NCBI RefSeq assembly: GCF_017876165.1
Contig: NZ_JAGINQ010000013.1
Coordinates: forward strand, 62,001-126,000
Direction: 5' to 3'
DNA: 64,000 nt
Source of the DNA: Azospirillum soli
Lineage (GTDB): Bacteria; Pseudomonadota; Alphaproteobacteria; Azospirillales; Azospirillaceae
Shown: one piece after another, positions 21,656-29,794 of the stretch
Layout: each line of letters opens with the position of its first letter
How positions within the stretch are numbered: the first letter of the stretch is position 1
Notes under the pieces: model-generated
Told to the model about the DNA's origin: nothing
The model's input: only the letters and a program-made list of their open reading frames with translations
Databases searched by the model: none
Program-made: the position numbers and the translations under genes

Positions 21656-22426
21656 ATGATCTCGTTCATCCGCAACCTCGTCGGGGTGAAGACCGACCAG
21701 GCCGTGCAGTCCGCCGTCGAGGCGCTGGTCCGCTGGGACCCGCACGCCGCCACGGAAGCCGAGCTGCGCACCATGGAGGAGCATCTCGACCAGCTCGGCC
21801 TTCAGGTCGCGCAGGCGCGCGCCGCCTACGAGAAGGAGCAGAAGGAGGCCGACGCCATCGGCCAGCTGTCCCGCCAGCGCATGACCGCCGCCGAGCACCT
21901 GCAAAAGCAGATGGAGACGGAGACCGACCCCGGCCGCAAGGGGCAGCTTGAGCAGAGCCTGGGCACTCTGGTGGGCATGCTGGAGCAGATGGCCCCGGAG
22001 ATCGACCGCGAGGAGCAGGACGCCAGGGACGCGCGGGAATTCCTCGACATGCTGGAGAAGACTTACGCGGAGGCCGGTAACAAGCTGAAGGCCGCGCGCA
22101 GCGAACTGAACCGGGCACAGCGCGACCTGGGCCGCGCGGCGCAGCAGCGCGAAATGGCCGAACAGCGGGCCGAGGCGGCGCGGCAGGCGGCCGGGCTGAC
22201 CAGCGCGACCTCAAGCCTGGGCACGGCGTTGAAGGCGATGCAGGACGCCGCCGCCCGCGACCTTGCCTCCGCCGAGGCGGCCAACACCAAGGCGAAGCTG
22301 TTGAAGCCGAGCAAGCCGGAAGAGGACGACCCCAACATCAAGGCGGCGCTGGACGCCGCGTCGGGCGTGCGGCCGGCGCCGACCAACCTGTCCGACCGGC
22401 TGGCGGCCCTGAAGAACCGGCGGTGA
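21656..22426 (+). CDS. PspA/IM30-family coiled-coil protein (YjfJ-like)
   Basis: 256 residues, nearly all helical and rich in Glu, Ala, Gln and Arg; heptad patterns run from about 45 to 200. The N-terminal MISFIRNLVGVKTDQAV could be an amphipathic membrane-binding helix, as in PspA, and the C-terminus is a disordered Lys/Pro tail (LLKPSKPEEDDP). PspA/IM30 proteins form membrane-remodelling ESCRT-III-like assemblies. It starts 30 bp after the DUF350 gene. PspA membership is inferred from architecture and neighbours. Confidence 0.75.
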   Translation: MISFIRNLVGVKTDQAVQSAVEALVRWDPHAATEAELRTMEEHLDQLGLQVAQARAAYEKEQKEADAIGQLSRQRMTAAEHLQKQMETETDPGRKGQLEQSLGTLVGMLEQMAPEIDREEQDARDAREFLDMLEKTYAEAGNKLKAARSELNRAQRDLGRAAQQREMAEQRAEAARQAAGLTSATSSLGTALKAMQDAAARDLASAEAANTKAKLLKPSKPEEDDPNIKAALDAASGVRPAPTNLSDRLAALKNRR

Positions 22427-22468
22427 CAAAGACCCGGCGTTGAGGGGAACCGCCGTTGAGGGACCGTT

Positions 22469-22894
22469 CTACTCCGGTGGAATGCCGAGGCGCAGAAGCA
22501 TTTCGACGAGGCCGCTCTCGCTGATGGCGAGGGCGGCTTGGCCGGGGGACAGCCAGCGGCGTTCGCGCTGGTCCTTCTCCGGCCAGTCGTCTAGTTCCTC
22601 CTCGACCTCCAGAAGGTAGACGGTGACCGCGCAGACCACGGACTTGGTTGCGCTCAGCCGCTTGACGTAGCGGTAGTCGCCGAAGGGGCGGCGATCCACG
22701 GTGCCGCGCACGCCCGCTTCCTCATACGCCTCGCGCGCGGCCATGGCGTGCGGTTTGACGGACTTCTCGGCCCAGCCCTTGGGGATGATCCAGCGCCGCG
22801 TTTCCCGCGACGTGATCAGCAGGACCTCCGGCCGGCCGTTGTTCAGCCGGTACGGCAACGCGGCGTATTGGGTGTGTGGCGTGCGGTTGCTCAT
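22469..22894 (-). CDS. Nudix hydrolase (diadenosine/diphosphoinositol polyphosphate hydrolase-like)
   Basis: The ATG at 22894 gives 141 residues: MSNRTPHTQYAALPYR. The Nudix box is at GWAEKSVKPHAMAAREAYEEAGV-like positions about 39-61; the catalytic REAYEEAG part is intact, but the first box Glu is Val. The lead-in PEVLLITSRETRRWIIPKG is typical of the DIPP/ApnA subgroup. It probably hydrolyses nucleoside polyphosphates or related house-cleaning substrates. It is convergent with the PspA-like gene and separated by about 150 bp from the RTX protease gene upstream. Confidence 0.88.
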   Translation of the reverse strand: MSNRTPHTQYAALPYRLNNGRPEVLLITSRETRRWIIPKGWAEKSVKPHAMAAREAYEEAGVRGTVDRRPFGDYRYVKRLSATKSVVCAVTVYLLEVEEELDDWPEKDQRERRWLSPGQAALAISESGLVEMLLRLGIPPE

Positions 22895-22966
22895 CGCTTC
22901 AATGTGGGCAACGGAAGGCCACACCCCAAGTTCACCCTATGAGAGATTGTCTTTCGATAAAGACAT

Positions 22967-23018
22967 GTGCCGAAAAAGGCACGGGCCAAAAACGGCTTGG
23001 GCCCAAAAAGGCTTGGGC
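22967..23018 (-). terminator. Cluster of small hairpins with A5/T5 runs after the RTX protease gene
   Basis: On minus, three short stems follow within 80 bp of the protease stop: 23001-23018 (GCCCAA/TTGGGC), about 22985-22996 (GCC/GGC), and 22967-22982 (GTGCC/GGCAC), each spanning a T5 run. A direct repeat around GGCTTGGGCC (22993-23003 and 23010-23019) suggests it arose by local duplication. Confidence 0.5.
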
Positions 23019-23045
23019 CTTGCCGAAGGCGCCGGTGAGGGGGCG

Positions 23046-26000
23046 TCAGCCGGTCAGGAACCAGCCGGACTGCACCTGATCCTGGCGGATGCCGAGCAGC
23101 GTGACGCTGTCCCCGCCCGAGAAGGTGATGACGGCGTTGCCGGCGCCGTTGGCCGACAGCGTGTAGGTCAGGCCGCCTTGCAACCGGATGCGGTCGCCCT
23201 CGGCGGCGCTGAAGTCGGTGACGGTGTCCTGCCCGCTGCCGGCGGCGAAGACAAAAAGGTCGGTGCCCGCGCCGCCGGTCAGGGTGTCGGCGCCGAGATC
23301 GCCGAACAGCACGTCGTTGCCCTCGTCGCCGAACAGCCAATCGTCGTCACGGCCGCCGTAGAGCGTGTCGTTGTCGCGGCCACCGTACAGGGTGTCGGCG
23401 CCCATGTTGCCGAGCAGGACGTCCGCGCCGGTGTTGCCAAACAGGCGGTCATTGCCGTCGTCGCCGTGCAGCCGGTCGGCGTCGTCGTTGCCGAACAGCG
23501 CGTCGCCATCCCGGCCGCCGTAGAGGGTATCACGGTCCCGGCCGGCGTAGAGCGTGTCGGCCCCCATGTTGCCCAGCAGCAGGTCGGCGCCAACGTTGCC
23601 GAACAGCAGGTCGTTGTCGTCGCCGCCCTGAACGGTGTCGTTGCCCTCCTCGCCGTAGAGAACGTCGTTGCCGGTCTTCGACCCGATGAAGTCGCCGCCG
23701 CCGCCGCCGCGCAACGTGTCGTCGTCCGCACCCAGCACGACATACTGGGCCGACCCGTCGCAGACCACGGTTTGCGAACCGTCGCCGCCGGACAGCTGCA
23801 CGCCGCCGACCACCGCCAGGAAATCGACGTTGTTGACGCTGATGATCGTGCCGCTGGGCAGGCCGCGGGTGTCGAGCACCACCGCCTCCCCGCCGGTCGC
23901 GCTGCCGGTGATGCTGATCGGGGCGTTCGGGGAAGTCCCAGCGGCCACGGTCGGGGTGATGGTGCGCACCGCGACGGTCGCGGTCGGCGGCAGTGTGGAG
24001 ACGAAGGAGGAGATGGCGCTGCCAATCGCCGCCTGCTGCGCCGGGTCGGTGCTGATCGTGCCCACCATCGCGGAGACGGCGTCGGAAAGCTGGGTCGGCA
24101 CGACCGGGTTCTGCGGGCCGCTGGCGTTCAGGCTGGTGCCGCCGGGCAGGCTGGCCGACAGGCCGGTGCCGCTCCCGGTCCCCAGATCGACGGTCACCGG
24201 GGTCGTGGTCCCGACCGGGATGGTATCGACCTTCGTGGTGGTGACGCCGTTCGTCGTGGTGTTCGTCACGGGGGCGGGGGACTCGCTTCCGCTGCCGCCG
24301 CCATCACCGCTTCCGCCGCCGTTGTCGGTGGGCGGCACAGCGTGGCGGATGCTGGAACCGTCGAGGCTGATGAGGCCGTTGGCGCTGTAGCTTCCCTTCA
24401 GCACGAGGTTCAGCTCGGCGGCGTCGGCGACGCCGTCGGTGTCGATGTGGAGCGTGGTCAGGCCGTTGCTCGGCGTGCCGATCTGGATGGAGTGGGCGGC
24501 CACGGCGGTGCCGTCGCCCTGGGTGACCGTGCCGGACAGCGTCACGCCGTTGATGGTGATCGTGTCTCCCGCGCCGAAGCCGGAGATCGGCAGGCCTCCC
24601 GACAGGCTCGTCGTATCGAGGGTCAGGGTGGACGCCGTTCCTGACGAGCCGAAGGCCAGTTCGGCGAGGCCGGTCAGGCTGGCGCCGGTCAGGTCGAGGT
24701 CGCCGGTGGCCGTGACGATGTCGTCGCCGGTGCCGGTCACCATCACGCCGAGCAGGGCGCTGGCGCCGGCCGTGACGGTCTGGACGGCGTTGGCTTCGGT
24801 CAGGTTGAGCAGGAGAAGGTCGGCCTGGGTCGAGAGCGACAGGTTGCCGCTGGCGAGGTTCACCACGTCGTCGGCGGAACCGGCGGTCCTGGTGCCCTGG
24901 ATGGTGGTGAGGGCGCCGGTCTGGCCGCTGCCCAGCGTCAGGGTCTGAATCGACGAGGCCTGGGCCATCTTGATGACTTCCAGACTCGTCACCGTGGCGG
25001 AGGTCAGGTCCACCGTTCCGCTGCCGGTCAGCCACAGCGTGTCGGTGCCGGCCCCGCCGTCGATGGTTTCGGGCAGGCCGGACATGTCGCTGGCCACGCC
25101 CCTGAAGACATCGTCGCCGTCCTCGCCCGCCAAGCTGTCGGTGTCGGTTCCGCCGATCAGGGTGTCGGCCCCTATGCCTCCGGTCAGCACGTCGTTGCCG
25201 CCGTTGCCGGTCAGAATGTTGTCGGCATGGTTGCCGGCCAGCGTGTCGTTTCCGGACCCGCCCGTGGCGTTCTCGATCAGGGAGCGAGGGTCATTGTCGT
25301 AGAGGTAGGGGTTCGCGATGTTGGCGCCGAACCAGGCCGTGGGAACGACCTCGTCGTCCACCAACATGTAGTCCACGGCGGCGTACTGGGAACCAAGGTC
25401 CGACCACGCGCCGGGCTTCAGATCGATGGACAGGTTGGTGACGTAGCTGGCGAAGTTGTAGGTGTCGTTGCCGCCGCCGTCCCAAATGGTCGTCAGAACA
25501 ATCGGGGCTTGAGGATCGAAGGTGTAGAACGTGTTGGCGCTGTTGGTGGCCCAGTTGGGGCCGTACAGGTGTTGGATCGCCGCGATGTCGTTCGGCATCG
25601 GCTTGGCCGGATAACTGCCCGACGGAACGGTGTACCCTCCGGTGTCGCCGTCCGGATAGGAGCGGTAGCTCATCACCGATGTCTGGATGAAATCGATGTC
25701 GGCGTCGGCGCTGGGAAAGCCGTTGATGGCGTCGTGCGGGTGCTTCAGGCCGAGGGCGTGGCCGAGCTCGTGGAGAATGGTGAAGTAGGGATAGTCGCCC
25801 GGGTTCCATGTGTAGGGATTGTTCGGAACCATCCAGGTGCCCAGTTGGATGTCGCCGGCTTCCTGCGTGTTTCCGGGAAAATCGACCACCTGGGCGGAGA
25901 GATTGCCGGGATCGAGATACCAATAGACGCTGATGTCCGAGGCGCTGGCCGTCATGACCTCGGTGAAGGTGAGTTCGGAAACGTCGCTCCAGGCCTTCAG

Positions 26001-26201
26001 GGCGGCCTTGAACGTCAGCTTTTCCGTGCTGTCCAAGCCGCTGACGTTGGCGGTCGGGGGAGTGGCGTAGCCGGACAGGTCGCTGAGCGAGGACGGAAAG
26101 CTATAGGTCAGCGCCGTGCCGTTCCACTTCATTCCATAGAGCGCGGAGTCGATCACCGGATTGTTGGTGAGTGAGCCCGAAATGGAAATGCCGGTCGCCA
26201 T
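23046..26201 (-). CDS. Secreted RTX metalloprotease, serralysin-like (M10)
   Basis: The ATG at 26201 has GGAGAGGG upstream; product 1051 residues with no N-terminal signal peptide, as expected for type I secretion. The zinc site is [12 protein letters not shown] (His144, His148, His154), with Met-turn SVMSYRSYP about 30 residues on. RTX nonapeptides form a first block (about 316-370) and a large second block (about 825-977). Between them lie an unusual 450-residue Thr/Ser/Gly-rich beta region and a Gly/Ser/Pro linker (about 620). The last 75 residues ([16 protein letters not shown] onward) match the secretion-associated C-terminal domain. It should be a calcium-dependent exoprotease. No ABC, MFP or TolC secretion genes are beside it. 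Confidence 0.9.
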   Translation of the reverse strand: MATGISISGSLTNNPVIDSALYGMKWNGTALTYSFPSSLSDLSGYATPPTANVSGLDSTEKLTFKAALKAWSDVSELTFTEVMTASASDISVYWYLDPGNLSAQVVDFPGNTQEAGDIQLGTWMVPNNPYTWNPGDYPYFTILHELGHALGLKHPHDAINGFPSADADIDFIQTSVMSYRSYPDGDTGGYTVPSGSYPAKPMPNDIAAIQHLYGPNWATNSANTFYTFDPQAPIVLTTIWDGGGNDTYNFASYVTNLSIDLKPGAWSDLGSQYAAVDYMLVDDEVVPTAWFGANIANPYLYDNDPRSLIENATGGSGNDTLAGNHADNILTGNGGNDVLTGGIGADTLIGGTDTDSLAGEDGDDVFRGVASDMSGLPETIDGGAGTDTLWLTGSGTVDLTSATVTSLEVIKMAQASSIQTLTLGSGQTGALTTIQGTRTAGSADDVVNLASGNLSLSTQADLLLLNLTEANAVQTVTAGASALLGVMVTGTGDDIVTATGDLDLTGASLTGLAELAFGSSGTASTLTLDTTSLSGGLPISGFGAGDTITINGVTLSGTVTQGDGTAVAAHSIQIGTPSNGLTTLHIDTDGVADAAELNLVLKGSYSANGLISLDGSSIRHAVPPTDNGGGSGDGGGSGSESPAPVTNTTTNGVTTTKVDTIPVGTTTPVTVDLGTGSGTGLSASLPGGTSLNASGPQNPVVPTQLSDAVSAMVGTISTDPAQQAAIGSAISSFVSTLPPTATVAVRTITPTVAAGTSPNAPISITGSATGGEAVVLDTRGLPSGTIISVNNVDFLAVVGGVQLSGGDGSQTVVCDGSAQYVVLGADDDTLRGGGGGDFIGSKTGNDVLYGEEGNDTVQGGDDNDLLFGNVGADLLLGNMGADTLYAGRDRDTLYGGRDGDALFGNDDADRLHGDDGNDRLFGNTGADVLLGNMGADTLYGGRDNDTLYGGRDDDWLFGDEGNDVLFGDLGADTLTGGAGTDLFVFAAGSGQDTVTDFSAAEGDRIRLQGGLTYTLSANGAGNAVITFSGGDSVTLLGIRQDQVQSGWFLTG
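23292..23615 (-). repeat. Two tandem 162-bp units inside the RTX block
   Basis: Two 54-residue units (six nonapeptides each) follow one another. Both contain [11 protein letters not shown] then [12 protein letters not shown] and differ mainly in the last third. Approximate units 23615-23454 and 23453-23292. Confidence 0.75.
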
Positions 26202-26612
26202 TGTCCCTCTCCAGTCCCCGCTTCGTTCCGCGCATGGCCCGTGCGAACCGGGGATGCAATGCGGAGGGGCCGTTTTTCTCCCGGCCAATGCGCGCCGGGT
26301 CGCCCTCAATCCAACGGGGTAATGTTGCTACCTAACCAGGGAGGGTTATACCCGAAATTGCAAACAATCAACCGCTTTGATTGCGTTTGCGGCAATTGTC
26401 TGGCGCCAAGTATGGTGAATTTGTTCGCGCGTTGCGCTAATTACGTCAGCTTAACGAAACTTTACCTAAAATTGTAAGCTGAGACTGGGGCAGGGCGATG
26501 GACGCGCGAGCCCATCGACAGCGCGGGCGGTTGCGTTTAGAACCGGAGAAGCCCGCGATCATGAATTGAGCGATCGTGAATTGGGTGGCCGCGACTTGAT
26601 GGTGAATCCGCG
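26202..26612. other. Divergent region between RTX protease and LysR gene, AT-richer
   Basis: 411 bp holding the protease promoter (minus) and the LysR promoter (plus). 26320-26480 is distinctly AT-rich, with palindromic-looking TAATTACG and TTTACCTAAAATTG. A 15-bp-period direct repeat, GCGATC-R-TGAATTG, occurs at 26555-26568 and 26570-26583, 30 bp before the LysR start, and may be an autoregulatory site. No gene is seen. Confidence 0.55.
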
Positions 26613-27602
26613 ATGGACAAGCTGCACGCCATGCGCGTCTTCGTTCGCGTCGTCGAGGTGAACAGCTTCTCAAAAGCGGCGGAGACGCTGGGGCTGCCGC
26701 GCGCCTCGGTCACCACGACGATCCAGAACCTGGAAGCCTCGCTGGGTGTCCGGCTGCTGCAACGGACCACGCGGCGGCTGAACCTGACGCTGGATGGCGC
26801 GGCCTATCTGGAAGGCGCCACCCGTGTCCTGTCGGAAATCGACGAGATCGAGGCGTCCTTCACCAGCGCCCGCAAGACGCCGCGCGGCCGGCTGCGCGTG
26901 GACATGCCGGGATCCATCGGCCGGCTGGTCATCATCCCGTCCATCCACGAATTCCACCAGACATACCCGGACATCGACCTCATGATCGGGCTGGGCGACC
27001 GGCCGATCGACCTGATCCAGGAAGGGGTGGACTGCGTTATCCGCGTCGGCGTGCTGGAGGATTCCAGCCTCGTGGCGCGCCGCATCGGCGCCATGCAGCC
27101 GATCACCTGCGCCAGCCCGGCCTATCTGGCCGAACATGGCGAGCCTTCGACCATCGAGGACCTCGACCGCCATGTGGCCGTGAATTACTTCAACAACCGG
27201 ACCGGGCGGAACTTCGAGCTGTGCTTCACGCGTGACGGCCAGGAGATTGAGGTCGCCATGAAAGGCTCCGTCGCCGTCAACGACGCGGACGCCTATGTGA
27301 CCTGCGGGCTGGAGGGGCTGGGCATCCTGCAACCCGCGCGGTTCATGGTGCTGCCCCACCTGCGCAGCGGTGCCTTGCGCGAAGTCCTGCGGGAATGGCG
27401 ACCGCCGCGCGTGCCGGTCTCCGCCGTCTACCCGCACCACCGGCATCTATCCCCTAAGGTCCGCGTTTTCGTGGACTGGGTCGCGGAGCTGTTCGAGCGC
27501 TGTCCGCTTCTGCAAGGGGAGGATGTCGCGGAGGACTCCTGTGGCGAGCCGGTCCGTTCGGCCCCGGCGGAGCGCGACACGGCGTGTGATTGCGTCGTCT
27601 GA
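26613..27602 (+). CDS. LysR-family transcriptional regulator
   Basis: 329 residues. The N-terminal winged HTH (MDKLHAMRVFVRVVEVNSF, then SKAAETLGLPRASVTTTIQ and LEASLGVRLLQRTTRR) is textbook LysR. The effector domain (about 90-300) follows with RLRVDMPGSIGRLVIIP and CVIRVGVLEDSSLVARRIG, the CrgA/YhjC-like subgroup. The last 30 residues after CPLL form a low-complexity tail. It lies 121 bp upstream of, and in the same direction as, the hydrolase-RND operon, which it probably controls. Confidence 0.93.
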   Translation: MDKLHAMRVFVRVVEVNSFSKAAETLGLPRASVTTTIQNLEASLGVRLLQRTTRRLNLTLDGAAYLEGATRVLSEIDEIEASFTSARKTPRGRLRVDMPGSIGRLVIIPSIHEFHQTYPDIDLMIGLGDRPIDLIQEGVDCVIRVGVLEDSSLVARRIGAMQPITCASPAYLAEHGEPSTIEDLDRHVAVNYFNNRTGRNFELCFTRDGQEIEVAMKGSVAVNDADAYVTCGLEGLGILQPARFMVLPHLRSGALREVLREWRPPRVPVSAVYPHHRHLSPKVRVFVDWVAELFERCPLLQGEDVAEDSCGEPVRSAPAERDTACDCVV

Positions 27603-27723
27603 AGAGGTGATTGTTCAGCTGATCTGAACAGTGTTGCCGGAACCCTGATATTTATCCGACCGCTCCGCCTGGACAAACTCCCTTCCACAGCAGTGTGGGA
27701 GGGGCGCCCGGCGCCGGTTCGCG

Positions 27724-28533
27724 ATGGATCACGCAAGGCAGGACGGTTCGCTGGCGGTCGATGAACGCGTTATCGCCGGCTATGCCCAGGACATCCGGCT
27801 GCGGATTTACCGGCCGGTGGATGCGCGGGGGCCGCTTCCGGGGCTGCTCTATTTCCATGGCGGCGGCTTCACCACCGGTTCGCTGGACGCGGCGGACGGG
27901 GCGGCCTCGTTTCTGGCGCGCAGCGTGCCGGCACTGGTGGTGTCGGTCGGCTACTCGCTGGCGCCGGCCCACCCGTTTCCCGCCGCGGCCTTCGACGCGC
28001 ATCTGGCGGCCTGCTGGCTGACGGACAAGGCTGGCGCGCTCGGCATCCGGGAAGCGGGGCTGGGTGTCGCCGGTCATGACGCGGGCGGGCACATCGCCGC
28101 GTCTCTCACCTTCATCGCGCGCGATCAGGGTGGTCCGGAGATCGCCGCGCAGGCGCTGCTCGGCCCCATGCTGGACCCCAGCCTGACGCGGGCGGGGGAC
28201 GAGCGGGCTTTGGGCTCCGACGTGACGGTGGCGGACTGCGCGCGCTGCTACCGCGCCTATCTGCCGGAGGCGGCGCAACGGCTGCACCCCTACGCCGCGC
28301 CGCTGGAATCCCGCCGGCTGGGGCAGTTGCCGCCGACTCTGATCGTCACCGCGCAGAACGATGTGCTGCGGCCGGAGGCTGAGAGCTACGCCGCCCGCCT
28401 GATCGGTGCCGGAGTGCCGACCGAGGTGACGCGCTTCCCCGGCGTGTCGCATGCGGCACTGGCCGACCATGAACCGGCCCTGGCCGCCGCCGCCGAGTTT
28501 CTGAGGCGCCGCCTGAACGGCGCGCATTCGTAA
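27724..28533 (+). CDS. Alpha/beta hydrolase, HSL-like, with Asp in the nucleophile position
   Basis: 269 residues. The oxyanion-hole motif is LYFHGGGFTTGS. The nucleophile elbow reads GVAGHDAGGH where the hormone-sensitive-lipase family has GDSAGG, so Asp stands at the normal Ser. The acid and base are present as TAQNDVLRPE and PGVSHAAL. An Asp nucleophile occurs in haloalkane dehalogenases and epoxide hydrolases, but those belong to another branch; this protein could have changed reaction or be non-catalytic. It is the first gene of an operon with an RND adaptor (38 bp on) and pump, so it may act on a pump substrate. Confidence 0.85.
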   Translation: MDHARQDGSLAVDERVIAGYAQDIRLRIYRPVDARGPLPGLLYFHGGGFTTGSLDAADGAASFLARSVPALVVSVGYSLAPAHPFPAAAFDAHLAACWLTDKAGALGIREAGLGVAGHDAGGHIAASLTFIARDQGGPEIAAQALLGPMLDPSLTRAGDERALGSDVTVADCARCYRAYLPEAAQRLHPYAAPLESRRLGQLPPTLIVTAQNDVLRPEAESYAARLIGAGVPTEVTRFPGVSHAALADHEPALAAAAEFLRRRLNGAHS

Positions 28534-28571
28534 AACCCTTCGAACTTTTGGCCCGAACCGCAGGAAGTACC

Positions 28572-29738
28572 ATGACCGCATCCCGTGCGAAATTCGCTGT
28601 CGTCCTGGCGGCCGGTGTGTCCCTTGCCGCCGTCGCCGTGACCATGTCCGGGCGTCACCCGGCCGAGGCCCAAACCGCTCCGCCGCCGGTGGTGGCGGAG
28701 GTGGATGTCGCCACCGTGCAGGCCAAGCCGGTGACCGACTGGCAGAGCTATTCCGGCCGGCTGGAGGCCGTGGACCGGGTGGAGATCCGCCCGCAGGTGC
28801 CGGGCACCATCGTCGCCGTGCATTTCCGCAACGGATCGCTGGTCCGCCAGGGCGACGTGCTGTTCACCATCGACCCGCGCCCCTACGAGGCGGAGGTGGC
28901 GCGGGCCGAGGCGCAGGTGGCCGCCGCCCAGGCGCGCGTGCGCTACACCGCCGCCGACCTGGATCGCGGTCAGCGCCTGATCAAGGACGACACCATCTCC
29001 CGCCGGTCCATGGACGAGAAGGAGAACGCGGCGCGCGAGGCCGCCGCCAACCTGAAGGCCGCCCAGGCGGCGCTGGACATCGCGCGGCTGAACCTCGGCT
29101 ACACCCAGGTGACCGCCCCGGTGTCGGGCCGCGTGTCGCGGGCGGAGCGGACGGTCGGCAATGTGGTCGCGGCCGGTGCGGCGGCGGAGCCGCTGACCAC
29201 GCTGGTGTCGGTGTCGCCGATCTACGCGTCGTTCGACGTGGATGAGCAAACCTACCTGCGCCACATCGCCACGGTGAAGGACGCGGCGGACATCCCCGTG
29301 CGCCTCGGACTTGCGAACGAAGAAGGGCATCCGCGCGCCGGCACGGTGGAGCATGTGGACAACAGGCTGGACAGTGTGTCCGGCACCATCCGCGTGCGCG
29401 CCCGGTTCGACAACGCCGACGGGCTGCTGGTCCCCGGCCTCTACGCACGTCTGAAGGTCGGCGGCACGACGCCGTACGACGCGCTGCTGGTGGACGACCG
29501 GGCCATCGGGACCGATCAGGACAAGAAGTTCGTGCTGGTCGTCGGCGCGGAGGACCGGGTGGAGTACCGGGCGGTGAAGCTCGGCCCGTTGCAGGACGGC
29601 TTGCGCGTGGTCACTGCCGGCCTGTCGTCGGGCGAGCGGGTGGTGGTCAACGGCCTCCAGCACGCCCGGCCCGGCACGCAGGTCAGCCCGAAGACGGTCG
29701 CCATGGGCGCCGATCGGGTGCAGACGGCGGCGCGCTGA
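28572..29738 (+). CDS. RND efflux periplasmic adaptor (membrane fusion protein)
   Basis: The ATG at 28572 is preceded by AGGAAG, giving 388 residues. An uncleaved or cleaved N-terminal signal (FAVVLAAGVSLAAVAVTM) leads to the two lipoyl half-motifs VEIRPQVPGTIVAVHFRNG and YTQVTAPVSGRVSR, separated by an alpha-helical hairpin (about 100-160), then beta-barrel and membrane-proximal domains. It lacks a lipobox Cys, unlike AcrA. It bridges the inner-membrane pump with an outer-membrane channel; no channel gene is nearby, so a shared TolC is likely. Confidence 0.94.
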   Translation: MTASRAKFAVVLAAGVSLAAVAVTMSGRHPAEAQTAPPPVVAEVDVATVQAKPVTDWQSYSGRLEAVDRVEIRPQVPGTIVAVHFRNGSLVRQGDVLFTIDPRPYEAEVARAEAQVAAAQARVRYTAADLDRGQRLIKDDTISRRSMDEKENAAREAAANLKAAQAALDIARLNLGYTQVTAPVSGRVSRAERTVGNVVAAGAAAEPLTTLVSVSPIYASFDVDEQTYLRHIATVKDAADIPVRLGLANEEGHPRAGTVEHVDNRLDSVSGTIRVRARFDNADGLLVPGLYARLKVGGTTPYDALLVDDRAIGTDQDKKFVLVVGAEDRVEYRAVKLGPLQDGLRVVTAGLSSGERVVVNGLQHARPGTQVSPKTVAMGADRVQTAAR

Positions 29739-29751
29739 CGCGTCCCTAGTT

Positions 29752-29774
29752 CCCTCTCCCCAGAGGGGAGAGGG
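29752..29774. repeat. REP-like palindrome CCCTCTCCCC-AGA-GGGGAGAGGG
   Basis: Perfect 10-bp arms 29752-29761 and 29765-29774, between the adaptor and pump genes, right before the pump ribosome site. Same family as 43855-43969. Confidence 0.75.
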
Positions 29775-29794
29775 GGAGAAATGCAGGTGATTCC

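Noticed and set aside
27639..27664. GGAAC-N17-CGCT as a second EcfG promoter before the hydrolase-RND operon
   Set aside because: The -10 differs from CGTT, and one match to GGAAC is not enough in high-GC DNA.
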